The notes beneath the pieces are model-generated. The model made no database searches and had not been told where the DNA came from. It was given only the letters and a program-made list of their open reading frames with translations. Source: JAEUJM01 sp041908445 (GTDB taxonomy: Bacteria; Actinomycetota; Acidimicrobiia; Acidimicrobiales; DATDAH01). Taken from it: a stretch of DNA of 64,000 bases. Shown here in pieces: positions 49,941-58,718 of the stretch. Both the position numbers and the translations under genes were made by a program. Where the stretch lies: positions 1 to 64,000 of the forward strand of contig JAYRFK010000010.1 in the NCBI GenBank assembly GCA_041908445.1, in the 5' to 3' direction. How positions within the stretch are numbered: position 1 is the stretch's first letter; each line of letters begins with the position of its first letter.

Positions 49941-51724
49941 GGCGGTGGGGTGTCCTCGGGTGCGTCGGTTCGGGTGGTCCCCGTGCCCGTGTCGGTCGCC
50001 GCACGGAAGGCGGCGACCGCGTCGGAGAGCGTCGGGTAGATCGCATCTTGGCCGAAGAGCTCGGTCAGGCCATAGCGGTCGAGCTCGGCTCGCACCTGGG
50101 GGAGGGGCTCCGCCACGACGAGCCGCACGTCGTGGTCGGCCAGGGCGCCGTGGATCTGGCGCAGCGCCTCGCCGCCGGAGTAGTCGATGTCGTTGATCAC
50201 GACGGCGTCGAGGCACAGCCAGCGCACGGGATCGCCGGCAGCCAGGGCGTCGTCCACCATCCCGACGAGCTCCTCGACGAGGTGGTTGGCGTTGGCGTAG
50301 TAGAGGCCGCCGCCGAAGCGGTAGACGACCAGCCCGGGCAGCGTGCGGGCGCGGTTGTCGAAGGGGAGCTGGCGCCAGCGGGGCTCGCCGGTCGACTCGA
50401 CCATCACCGAGCTCATCGGCCGGTACGAGTTGCGCAGGTGGTCGATCACCGACAGGACGATGGCGAGGACGATGCCCTGCTCGACCCCGACCACGACCAC
50501 GGCGACCGCGGTGGCCGCGGCGACGGCGAACTCGTCGCGGCGGACCTTCAGGACCCGCTCCATGCCGGCGCGGTCGACCAGCTCGATCCCGATGAGGAAC
50601 ACCACCGCGGCCAGCACGGCGTTCGGCAGGTATTGCAGCGGGGCGGTGAGGAAGAGCAGCACGACGACCACGATCACGCCCGTGGTGAGCTGGGCCAGCT
50701 GGTTGCGGCCGCCGGCGCCGTCCACCATCTGGGTCTTGGTGGGGCTGCCGTTCACGAGGAAGGTGCCGCTCAGGCCGGCGGCCACGTTGGCGGCACCGAG
50801 GCCCACCAGGTCGACGTTCTCGTCGAAGGCGTCGTTGTAGCGGGCGGCGTAGGCCCGCGACGTCGCCGCGCTCTGGGCCAGGATCAGCACGAACACCGAG
50901 ATGGCGGTGGGCATCAGGGCGCCGATGTCGGCGATGCCGGCGTCGGGGAGGCCCAGCGAGGGCAGGCCCCCGGGCACCTTGCCCAGCGTCGACACGCCGT
51001 GGCCGGCGAGGTCCCACTGCCAGCTCACCAGGATGGCCCCGATGACCGCGATGAGCGCGCCGGGCACCTTCTTCGTCACGAGCTTCGTGCCGAGGATGAC
51101 GACGATGACCGCGGCGGACACGGCCACGGTGCTCCAGCTGATCTGGTCGATGTTCTGGAGCGTGCTGACGAGCTTGCCGACCGTGCGGTCGTCGGTCAGC
51201 CCGAACAGGGTGATGCCGGTGCCCTCGGGGATGCCGAGCAGGCCGCCGACCTGTCCTGCCGCGACCTGGATGCCCACGCCGGTGAGGAAGCCGATGAGCA
51301 CCGTGCGGGAGAGGAAGTCGGCGAGGAACCCGAGCTTGATGATGCGGGCCACGATGAGCAGGGCGGCGGCCATCAGCGCGAGCAGGCCGGCGAGCTTCAC
51401 GTACTCGGGCGACCCCGGCGTGGCGAGGCCCGCGAGGCCGGCGGCCATGACCGCGGCCGTGGCCGAGTCGGCGCCGACCACCAGGTGGCGGGACGAGCCG
51501 AGCGCCGCGAACACGAGCACCGGCAGGACGATCGTGTAGAGGCCGGTGATCACCGGCATCCCCGCGATGGTGGCGTAGCCCATGACCTCGGGGATGGCGA
51601 GAGCGGCGAGGGTGACGCCGGCCACGACCTGGGTCGCCACGCGGTCGCCGCCGAGGGGCGACAGCCCTTGGAGGAACGGCGACCGACGACGGGTCGACGC
51701 TGTCGGGCTGGGGTGATCCGCCAT
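49937..51724 (-). CDS. SulP family anion transporter with STAS domain
   Basis: 595-residue transporter. The helix 1-2 region AGVTLAALAIPEVMGYATIAGMPVITGLY is the family opening; about 10-12 helices extend to 440, and a STAS domain (about 465-585) holds the INDIDYSGGEAL loop. The longer frame start at 51796 is rejected: ATG at 51724 has GGGAGGG eight bases upstream. It shares the divergent 160-base region with the glutamate decarboxylase gene. Relative of 28043-29809 but clearly distinct in sequence. Bicarbonate or sulfate are candidate substrates; acid-base context would suit bicarbonate, but this is inference. Confidence 0.92.
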   Translation of the reverse strand: MADHPSPTASTRRRSPFLQGLSPLGGDRVATQVVAGVTLAALAIPEVMGYATIAGMPVITGLYTIVLPVLVFAALGSSRHLVVGADSATAAVMAAGLAGLATPGSPEYVKLAGLLALMAAALLIVARIIKLGFLADFLSRTVLIGFLTGVGIQVAAGQVGGLLGIPEGTGITLFGLTDDRTVGKLVSTLQNIDQISWSTVAVSAAVIVVILGTKLVTKKVPGALIAVIGAILVSWQWDLAGHGVSTLGKVPGGLPSLGLPDAGIADIGALMPTAISVFVLILAQSAATSRAYAARYNDAFDENVDLVGLGAANVAAGLSGTFLVNGSPTKTQMVDGAGGRNQLAQLTTGVIVVVVLLFLTAPLQYLPNAVLAAVVFLIGIELVDRAGMERVLKVRRDEFAVAAATAVAVVVVGVEQGIVLAIVLSVIDHLRNSYRPMSSVMVESTGEPRWRQLPFDNRARTLPGLVVYRFGGGLYYANANHLVEELVGMVDDALAAGDPVRWLCLDAVVINDIDYSGGEALRQIHGALADHDVRLVVAEPLPQVRAELDRYGLTELFGQDAIYPTLSDAVAAFRAATDTGTGTTRTDAPEDTPPP

Positions 51725-51852
51725 GGCCGTCGCCCTCCCGTCGATGCGGTCGCCCGGGTGTCGGGTGCAGGCGGGCACCCCCGGGGGTTCGGCCACCGTA
51801 ACCGGGGGGTGTCGCCGCGATCTTCACCCGGTTCGGATGAGCGCGCCCGGGT

Positions 51853-51858
51853 TACGCT
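51853..51858 (+). promoter_or_regulatory. -10 box upstream of the glutamate decarboxylase gene
   Basis: TACGCT, with the GTG 27 bases further on, leaving a short leader that contains the SD AGGAGG (51873-51878). Between 51725 and 51852 no gene is seen. Confidence 0.4.
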
Positions 51859-51884
51859 GCGCGCTCCGACGCAGGAGGCCCCCC

Positions 51885-53276
51885 GTGTTCACGCACTCGA
51901 GGAACGACCCCGACGACCTGCTGGCCCCGGCCTACGGCAGCCGCGAGCTGGCCGAGCCCATCCCCAAGTACCGCCTGCCCGAGGGCGACATGCCCGCGCA
52001 GCTGGCCTACCAGCTGATCCACGACGAGCTCGCGCTCGACGGCAACCCCGCACTCAACCTGGCCACCTTCGTCACGACCTGGATGGAGCCCGAGGCCGAG
52101 AAGCTCATCGCCGAGACGCTGAACGTCAACAGCATCGACCAGGACGAGTACCCGCAGACGACCGAGATCCAGAACCGCTGCGTCAGCATCATCGCCGACC
52201 TCTTCCACGCCGACGACGCCGAGCACGCCATGGGCACGGCGACGGTCGGGTCGTCCGAGGCGATCCACCTCGCCGGCCTCGCCATGAAGTGGCGTTGGCG
52301 GGCGGCCCGGGAGGCGGCGGGCCGGTCGACCGGCGCGCCCAACCTGGTCATGAGCGAGACCGTCCAGGTGTGCTGGGAGAAGTTCGTCCGCTACTTCGAC
52401 GTCGAGCCCCGCTTCGTGCCCATCACCGCCGACCGGACCGTCATCGACCCCGAGCTGGCCGTGGCCCTCGTCGACGAGAACACCATCGGCGTGGTCGGCA
52501 TCCTCGGCTCCACCTACACCGGTGAGTTCGAGGACATCAAGGGGCTCTCGGACGCCCTCGACGACGTGCAGGAGCGCACCGGCATCGACGTGCCGCTCCA
52601 CGTGGACGGCGCCAGCGGCGCCTTCGTCGCCCCCTTCACCCAGCCCGACCTGCTCTGGGACTTCCGCCTCCCGCGGGTGAAGTCGATCAACACCTCGGGC
52701 CACAAGTACGGCCTGGTGTACCCGGGCGTCGGGTGGGCCCTGTGGCGCGACAAGAGCCAGCTGCCCGAGGACCTCATCTTCCACACGAACTACCTGGGCG
52801 GCGACCAGCCCACGTTCGACCTCAACTTCTCCCGCGGCGCCAGCCAGATCGTGGCGCAGTACTACAACTTCCTGCGCATGGGCCGAGCGGGGTACACGGA
52901 CGTGATGAAGCGCCTCTCGGCGACGGCCGACTACCTGGCCGGCCTCGTCGACGAGAGCCCGCACGTGACGCTCATGAGCAAGCCGAACGCCCTGCCGCTC
53001 GTCTGCGCCCGGGTCAACGACGACGAGCCCTTCACCGCCTACGACATCAGCGCCAAGATGAAGGAGCGGGGCTGGATCGTGCCCGCCTACACGCTGGCCA
53101 AGGACGCCGACGACGTCTCGGTGCTGCGGGTCGTGGTCCGCGAGGGCATGAGCCGGGACATGGCCGACCTGCTCGTGGCGGACTTCCACCGGGTGACCGC
53201 GGAGCTCGGCGCCCTGCCGCCGGCGCTGGCCTCCCCAGTGGGGCACCAGCCCCACAAGCGCGCCAAGGTCTGCTGA
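51885..53276 (+). CDS. gad: glutamate decarboxylase (PLP-dependent)
   Basis: 463-residue group II decarboxylase that converts glutamate to GABA and CO2, using one proton per turnover. The PLP lysine is Lys274 in NTSGHKYGLVYPG; HVDGASGAFVAPF supplies the ring-binding Asp, and GTATVGSSEAIHLAGLA binds the phosphate. Length and the C-terminal HKRAKVC region match bacterial GadB. AGGAGG lies six bases before the GTG at 51885. No adjacent GadC-type glutamate/GABA antiporter is certain, though an amino-acid permease lies at 57333. Probably an acid-resistance or GABA-shunt enzyme. Confidence 0.95.
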   Translation: MFTHSRNDPDDLLAPAYGSRELAEPIPKYRLPEGDMPAQLAYQLIHDELALDGNPALNLATFVTTWMEPEAEKLIAETLNVNSIDQDEYPQTTEIQNRCVSIIADLFHADDAEHAMGTATVGSSEAIHLAGLAMKWRWRAAREAAGRSTGAPNLVMSETVQVCWEKFVRYFDVEPRFVPITADRTVIDPELAVALVDENTIGVVGILGSTYTGEFEDIKGLSDALDDVQERTGIDVPLHVDGASGAFVAPFTQPDLLWDFRLPRVKSINTSGHKYGLVYPGVGWALWRDKSQLPEDLIFHTNYLGGDQPTFDLNFSRGASQIVAQYYNFLRMGRAGYTDVMKRLSATADYLAGLVDESPHVTLMSKPNALPLVCARVNDDEPFTAYDISAKMKERGWIVPAYTLAKDADDVSVLRVVVREGMSRDMADLLVADFHRVTAELGALPPALASPVGHQPHKRAKVC

Positions 53277-53284
53277 CGCGCCGG

Positions 53285-53312
53285 CGCCCGGCGCTCATGT
53301 GAACGCCGGGCG
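53285..53312. terminator. hairpin between convergent genes
   Basis: Nine-base arms CGCCCGGCG and CGCCGGGCG with a ten-base loop, between the stops at 53276 and 53339. No T-tract. Confidence 0.5.
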
Positions 53313-53338
53313 GCGACGGCAGACCCGTCCGACGGGGT

Positions 53339-53755
53339 TTACTGCGTGCAGTCGGCGAGGCCCTCGAGGATGCCCTCGCGCACCGCTCGCGTCACCTCGT
53401 TCGTGTCATCGGCGATGTTGGCGATGCTCCGCTGGAGCACCGCGAGGTCCTGTTGCATCAGGGCGGTGTTCCCCTGGATGGCGTGCTCGTGGAGGTCCGC
53501 GAGGTTGTTCTGCACATCGTCGCGATCCTCGGCGGTGAACAGGGTGTACTTGTTCGCCACGTCCTCGAGCTGGGCGTTCAGGTCGTCGAGCGCGGCCTCG
53601 ATCTCGTCGGGTGAATCCGCGTCACGGAGGTCGCACGCCGCCTCGCCCAGCTTCTTGCCGTCCCGCTCGGCCGAGTACTTCTGGCTGCAGCCGGCGGCGA
53701 TGAGCACGAGTGCGATCACGATGGCGACGATGGGCAGGTTCCACTTCTTGATCAT
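53339..53755 (-). CDS. small lipoprotein, unknown
   Basis: 138-residue lipoprotein. Signal MIKKWNLPIVAIVIALVLIAAGC with Cys23 as the lipidated residue; the mature part is acidic and mostly helical (two long amphipathic stretches at about 50-75 and 85-125), with one more cysteine pair (Cys41 and the C-terminal Cys). It is 32 bases downstream of the HdeD-like gene and probably co-expressed, so it may act with that membrane protein at the cell surface. No family recognised. Confidence 0.7.
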   Translation of the reverse strand: MIKKWNLPIVAIVIALVLIAAGCSQKYSAERDGKKLGEAACDLRDADSPDEIEAALDDLNAQLEDVANKYTLFTAEDRDDVQNNLADLHEHAIQGNTALMQQDLAVLQRSIANIADDTNEVTRAVREGILEGLADCTQ

Positions 53756-53787
53756 GGGAGGATCCTCGGGTCGAATCGGTCGGGTGC

Positions 53788-54369
53788 TCAGGCGACGACG
53801 GCGGTCGGCTCGTGGCGCTGTCCACGCAGCTCGAAGGCGAGGACGATCTCGGTGATGCCGCGGATCAGCGCGCCCACCCCGATCCACACCACCAGCAGCC
53901 AGGCCGACCGTCCCGGGTACCCGATGGCCCAGGCACCGATGGCCATCTCGAGCAGCCCGGCGGCGAGGAGGAGCCCCCACAGCGGGAGCGCGTGGCGGCC
54001 CGCGATGCTCAGGACCACGCTGGCCAGACCCTTGAAGAGCAGGTACCAGCCGATGAGCAGAGCGAGGATGCCGAAGGTCTGGAACGGCGCCGTCAAGGCG
54101 AGGAAGCCGGCGACGATGAACGTGGCTCCGAGCACGCCGTACAGCCACTTCCAGCTGTCCACGAAACCGATGGTCACGAGCTCGTTGACACCGGCGGCGA
54201 TCAGGAGGAAGCCGACGAGGTAGCCGATCAGCGCCGCGGTCCCGGGGTCCCAGGTGAGCACGACGAAGGCGAGAAGGACCCAGGCGATCCCGGTCAGGAG
54301 GAACAGCCACCAGGCGGTGGCGAGCCGGCGGTTCGCCGTGGCGACCTCGGTGTCGGTCAGCGTGTCCAT
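53788..54369 (-). CDS. HdeD family membrane protein
   Basis: 193-residue six-helix membrane protein with the HdeD/DUF308 triple repeat (for example VVLTWDPG, GFLALTAPF, GAWAIGYPG). Second member of the family after 26623. An AAAGGAA SD lies five bases before the ATG at 54369; the much longer frame through to 57090 is antisense to the P-ATPase gene. Its position next to glutamate decarboxylase and upstream of an arginine deiminase operon fits the acid-resistance association of HdeD. Divergent from the P-ATPase. Confidence 0.85.
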   Translation of the reverse strand: MDTLTDTEVATANRRLATAWWLFLLTGIAWVLLAFVVLTWDPGTAALIGYLVGFLLIAAGVNELVTIGFVDSWKWLYGVLGATFIVAGFLALTAPFQTFGILALLIGWYLLFKGLASVVLSIAGRHALPLWGLLLAAGLLEMAIGAWAIGYPGRSAWLLVVWIGVGALIRGITEIVLAFELRGQRHEPTAVVA

Positions 54370-54476
54370 CGCATTCCTTTCGTACTGCGGGCCAAGGCTC
54401 GTCCGACGATGGTCGCTCTTCCCCCTGGCACCGGCGACTGGTGCGCGTGGGGATGGTAGTGGACCCGATCGCACCG

Positions 54477-54482
54477 TACCGT
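54477..54482 (+). promoter_or_regulatory. -10 box upstream of the P-type ATPase
   Basis: TACCGT, 28 bases before the ATG at 54511; leader of about 20 bases containing the SD AGGAAGGAG. The 140-base divergent gap holds nothing else recognised. Confidence 0.35.
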
Positions 54483-54510
54483 GGGTCCGATCGGTCAGGA
54501 AGGAGCCCGC

Positions 54511-57255
54511 ATGCCGGCCACGTCCACCCCCCAGCCACCGACGGCGGCGCCCGGGGCGGTGTGGCACGCCCTGCCGGTCGAGGAGGTCGCGACACGCCTC
54601 GAGGTCGACCTCGCCACGGGGCTGAGCGCCGACGAGGCGCGAGCCCGCCTGGAGGCGTGGGGCCCGAACCGCCTCCGGGCCACCCCCCCGCCGCCCTGGT
54701 GGCGAACCCTTCTCAGCCAGTTCACGGACGGCCTCATCTTGATCCTGGTCGGTGCCGCGGTGCTGTCGCTGGCGGTGGGCGAGGTGGAGGAGGCGATCTT
54801 CATCGCGGTGCTCCTCGTCTTCAACGGGGTGCTCGGCTTCTGGCAGGAGCGACAGGCTCAGCAGTCGGTCTCGGCCATCGAGTCCCTGGTGGTCCCCCAG
54901 GCGAGGGTGCGCCGAGGCGGGGTGGTGCAGTCGGTTGCGGCGGACGGGCTGGTACCTGGTGATCTCCTGCTGCTCGAGGCGGGGGACGCGGTGGCCGCCG
55001 ACGCACGGGTCGTCCTGTCGGCTCGTGCCGCCGTCGCAGAGGCCGCCCTCACGGGCGAGGCGGTACCGGTGCCGAAGCAGACCGAGCCCGTGGACGAGGC
55101 AACGCCGCTCGGTGATCGGGCCGACATGGTGTTCACGCACACGGCGCTGACCGCTGGGCGTGCCGAGGCCGTGGTGACGGCCACGGGGATGCGGTCCGAG
55201 ATCGGTCGGTTGGCCGGGCTGCTCGACGAGGTGGAGAGCGAACCCACCCCCCTGCAGGCGCAGACCGCGACCCTCGGCCATCGCCTCGCCCTCATCGCCG
55301 GCGCCGCCGTCGTCCTGGTGTTCGTCGTCGGCCTCCTCCGCGGCGGCGAGCTCCACGAGATCTTGCTCGAGTCGATCTCGCTGGCCGTCGCCGCGATCCC
55401 CGAAGCGCTGCCCGCCACGGTCACGGTGACGCTGGCGGTGGGCATGAGTCGCCTGGCCCGACAGCGGGCGGTGGTGAAGCGCCTCCACGCCGTCGAGACG
55501 CTGGGGTCGACGTCCATCATCTGCAGCGACAAGACCGGCACGTTGACCCTGAACCAGATGACCGTCCACGCCGTGGTGCGTGACGGTGAGCCGCTGACCG
55601 TCGAGGGCGAGGGCTACTCCCCGGAGGGCCGCATCACCGGCACCCGGATCGACGGCAGCCTGCCCGATCTGCGCCAGCAGGCGGCGGTGCTGGCACTGTG
55701 CAACGACGCATCCGTCCGTGACGGCGAGTGCGTCGGCGATCCCACCGAGGGGGCGTTGGTGGTGTTCGCCGCCAAGGCGGGAGTCGACGTCACCGGGGTC
55801 CGGCGACGGTTCCCGAGAGTGGCCGAGGTGCCGTTCGACTCGACCACGAAGTACATGGCGACCTTCCACGAGGACTGCTCCGGCGACCACGCCGACGCGC
55901 TGCTGATCGCAGTGAAGGGCGCCACCGAGAGCGTCCTCGAGCGGGTGGACCGTATCGCCGACCGGACCGGGGAGGCCCGGCCCCTCACCGAAGCAGACCG
56001 GGTCTCGGTCCTGCGGGCCGTGGAAGAGCTGGCCGCTCGGGGCCAGCGGGTCCTGGCGGCGGCCGGCGAGTGGCGGGCCCGGTCGAGCGTCGACCTCGAC
56101 GGCGACCTCGCCGCGGCGGCACGGGGGCTCGTGTTCCACGGCCTGGTCGGGATCGTCGACCCGGCGCGGCTCGAGGCCGGCGACGCCATCGCCGCCGCTC
56201 ACCGCTCGGGCATCGACGTGAAGATGATCACGGGCGACCACCCGGTCACCGCCCATGCGATCGCAGCCCAGCTCGGCATCGGTGGCGAGGTCGTACGAGG
56301 GATCGACCTCGAGGCGATGGAGGACGCCGAATTGCAGGCGCGGGTGGCCGACATCGGCGTCTTCGCGCGGGTGGCGCCGGAGCACAAGCTGCGCATCGTC
56401 CGGGCGTTGCAGGCGGGCGATCACGTGGTCTCCATGACGGGCGACGGCGTCAACGACGCGCCCGCCCTCGAGCAGGCGGACATCGGCGTGGCCATGGGGA
56501 TCACCGGCACCGAGGTGACGAAGCAGGCGGCAGACATGGTCCTCCTCGATGACAACTTCGCGACGATCGTCACCGCCGTGCGCGAGGGACGGACGATCTA
56601 CGAGAACATCGTCAAGTTCGTGCGCTTCCAGTTGGCCACGAACCTGAGCGCCATCGCGACGGTGCTCACGAGCACGCTCTTCGGCATGGTGGACCCCTTC
56701 ACCACGATCCAGATCCTGTGGGTCAACCTCATCTGCGACGGGCCGCCGGCCCTCGCACTCGGCGTCGACCCGCCGCGGCCACAGGCCATGGACGACCCGC
56801 CGCGACCCAAGTCTGCGCAGATCCTCCCGGGGCGGCGCCTCGTCGGCCTCCTGTGGCTCGCCGGCGTCATGGCCGCCTGCACGCTGCTCGTCGTGGCGTG
56901 GGCGGCGCCTCGCCATGGCGAGCACGTCGCCGCGACGATGGGCTGGACCACGTTCGTGTACGCCCAGCTGTTCAACGCGTTCAACGCGCGGGCCGAGCAG
57001 GTGTCGGCCTTCCGGGCCGGCTTCTTCGCCAACCGCCAGCTCTGGCTGGCCCTTGCCGCAGTCGCGGTCGCCCAAGTGGCGCTGGTCCACGTCGAGTGGC
57101 TGCGCGACTTCTTCGACGCCGCGTACATCACCGGGTGGCAGGTCGCGCTCTGCGTGGCCGCGGGCTCGACGGTGTTGTGGCTGGAGGAGGCCCGCAAGCT
57201 CGTGAGGCGACGTCGACGGTCCACGCCCGCCCGCAGCGCAGCTCCGGTGTCGTAG
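54511..57255 (+). CDS. P-type cation-transporting ATPase, calcium (P2A) type
   Basis: 914-residue ion pump. An N-terminal cation-ATPase domain (WHALPVEEVATRLEV) precedes four helices. The phosphorylated Asp340 sits in DKTGTLT, preceded by the TM4 motif PEALPATVT; the hinge is TGDGVNDAPAL and the TM6 motif is NLICDGPPALALGVDPP, both with the acidic and Asn residues that bind Ca2+ or Mn2+ in PacL/PMR1-like pumps. Ten helices in total. SD AGGAAGGAG is five bases before the ATG. Likely exports Ca2+ or Mn2+. Confidence 0.9.
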   Translation: MPATSTPQPPTAAPGAVWHALPVEEVATRLEVDLATGLSADEARARLEAWGPNRLRATPPPPWWRTLLSQFTDGLILILVGAAVLSLAVGEVEEAIFIAVLLVFNGVLGFWQERQAQQSVSAIESLVVPQARVRRGGVVQSVAADGLVPGDLLLLEAGDAVAADARVVLSARAAVAEAALTGEAVPVPKQTEPVDEATPLGDRADMVFTHTALTAGRAEAVVTATGMRSEIGRLAGLLDEVESEPTPLQAQTATLGHRLALIAGAAVVLVFVVGLLRGGELHEILLESISLAVAAIPEALPATVTVTLAVGMSRLARQRAVVKRLHAVETLGSTSIICSDKTGTLTLNQMTVHAVVRDGEPLTVEGEGYSPEGRITGTRIDGSLPDLRQQAAVLALCNDASVRDGECVGDPTEGALVVFAAKAGVDVTGVRRRFPRVAEVPFDSTTKYMATFHEDCSGDHADALLIAVKGATESVLERVDRIADRTGEARPLTEADRVSVLRAVEELAARGQRVLAAAGEWRARSSVDLDGDLAAAARGLVFHGLVGIVDPARLEAGDAIAAAHRSGIDVKMITGDHPVTAHAIAAQLGIGGEVVRGIDLEAMEDAELQARVADIGVFARVAPEHKLRIVRALQAGDHVVSMTGDGVNDAPALEQADIGVAMGITGTEVTKQAADMVLLDDNFATIVTAVREGRTIYENIVKFVRFQLATNLSAIATVLTSTLFGMVDPFTTIQILWVNLICDGPPALALGVDPPRPQAMDDPPRPKSAQILPGRRLVGLLWLAGVMAACTLLVVAWAAPRHGEHVAATMGWTTFVYAQLFNAFNARAEQVSAFRAGFFANRQLWLALAAVAVAQVALVHVEWLRDFFDAAYITGWQVALCVAAGSTVLWLEEARKLVRRRRRSTPARSAAPVS

Positions 57256-57258
57256 CGC

Positions 57259-57275
57259 ATCGCCGGTTCGGCGAT
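57259..57275 (+). terminator. candidate terminator hairpin
   Basis: Seven-base arms ATCGCCG and CGGCGAT with a three-base loop, four bases after the P-ATPase stop. Confidence 0.4.
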
Positions 57276-57332
57276 CGAGGCGAACGTGCCGATCCGTCCG
57301 TGGCGGCCTGACCGGGTGTAGACATCGGAGGC

Positions 57333-58637
57333 GTGACGCCTTCCCAGCGGGACCCCGACGTCGCCAGCCTGTCGATCCGACAGGCGGCGTTCATCGGTGT
57401 CGGCGCGATGGTCGGGGCCGGGATCTTCTCGCTGTTGGGGGCCGCTGGGGAGGTCGCCGGTTCGGCGGTGTGGATCTCGTTCGTCCTCGCCGGTGCGGTG
57501 GCCGGGCTACAGGGCTACTCGTTCGGGAAGCTCGGTGCCCGCTACCCGGCCGCCGGCGGCATGCTCGAGTACGTCAACAAGGGCTTCGGTGGCGGTCACG
57601 CCACCGGGATCATCGCCTGGCTGCTGTTCGCCACCAACATCATCATCACCGCGATGGTGGCGGTCAGCTTCGGCAGCTACGCCAGCTCGATGTTCGCCGA
57701 CGGTGACGCCGGCTGGATCGCGCCGTTCGCCGTGCTCGTGGTGGCGGTCATGACCGTGCTCAACGTCGTCGGCTCGCAGGCCGTCGCCCGGGTGCAGACG
57801 ATCGTGGTCGTGGTGGTGATCGGCATCCTGTCGATCTTCGCGGTGACGACGCTCGTCACGATGGATCCGCACCTGCTGGCTCCCTCGGGCTATCCGCCGT
57901 TCGAGGACGTCGTCTCGAGCGTGGCCTTGACGTTCTTCGCCTTCCTGGGCTTCGGGGTCATCACCTTCACGGCCAAGGATCTCCGCGACCCCGCCCACGA
58001 GCTGCCCAAGGCGATGTACCTCGCGCTCGCCATCGCCGCAGTCATCTACGTGGCGGTCTCGCTCGGCGTGTTCGGCACCCTCACCGTCCAAGAGGTGATC
58101 GACTCGGGCGGGACGGCCTTGGCCGTGGCCGCCGAGCCCGTGCTCGGCCGGGCCGGTTTCTGGATGATGAGCATCACGGCGCTGTTCGCCACGGCGGGGG
58201 CGACGAACGCCGGGCTGTACCCGGCCACCGGGCTCTGCCAGCAGATGGCCGAGGAGGGCCAGTTCCCCCCGGCGATGGCCAGGAGCGTCGGGGGGAAGGT
58301 GTCCGTCGGGCTCCTGGTGACCGCAGGGGGCGCCGCGCTCCTGGCCGCGTTCTTCGACCTGAGCGCCATCGCCTCGCTGGGCAGCGCGATCGCCCTGCTC
58401 GTCTTCGCGCTCGTCACGGCCTCGCACCTGCGGGTGCGCGTCGAGACGGGAGCGAAGGCGGGGATCCTCGTCCTCGGCGTCCTGACCACGGCGACGGTCT
58501 TGGTGTCGTTCGTGGCGACCACCGTCGTCCACGAGCCGGCGACGATGGCGACCCTCCTCGGGATCCTGGTCGGCAGCGTCGTGGCCGACCTGCTCTGGAA
58601 GCAGCGGCTCCGGCGTGGACGGGCCGCTTCGGTATGA
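57333..58637 (+). CDS. amino-acid permease (APC superfamily)
   Basis: 434-residue transporter with about 12 helices. The family opening FIGVGAMVGAGIFSLLGAAGEVAGSAVW contains the GAGIF substrate-binding loop of helix 1; FFAFLGFGVITFTAKDLRDPAHELPKAM covers the helix 6 region and its following loop. Resembles general amino-acid or cationic permeases; whether it is an antiporter cannot be told. GTG at 57333. Lies between the P-ATPase and the arginine deiminase operon. Confidence 0.85.
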   Translation: MTPSQRDPDVASLSIRQAAFIGVGAMVGAGIFSLLGAAGEVAGSAVWISFVLAGAVAGLQGYSFGKLGARYPAAGGMLEYVNKGFGGGHATGIIAWLLFATNIIITAMVAVSFGSYASSMFADGDAGWIAPFAVLVVAVMTVLNVVGSQAVARVQTIVVVVVIGILSIFAVTTLVTMDPHLLAPSGYPPFEDVVSSVALTFFAFLGFGVITFTAKDLRDPAHELPKAMYLALAIAAVIYVAVSLGVFGTLTVQEVIDSGGTALAVAAEPVLGRAGFWMMSITALFATAGATNAGLYPATGLCQQMAEEGQFPPAMARSVGGKVSVGLLVTAGGAALLAAFFDLSAIASLGSAIALLVFALVTASHLRVRVETGAKAGILVLGVLTTATVLVSFVATTVVHEPATMATLLGILVGSVVADLLWKQRLRRGRAASV

Positions 58638-58661
58638 CCGCGTCGCCGGCTCCAGACGCGG
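58638..58661 (+). terminator. weak hairpin after the permease gene
   Basis: Seven-base arms CCGCGTC and GACGCGG with a ten-base loop directly after the stop at 58637. Weak support. Confidence 0.3.
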
Positions 58662-58718
58662 CAGGGGGCGTCCACGTCTGCTACGAAAGGACCACTAGGT
58701 GACCCGGGGAGCCTCATC

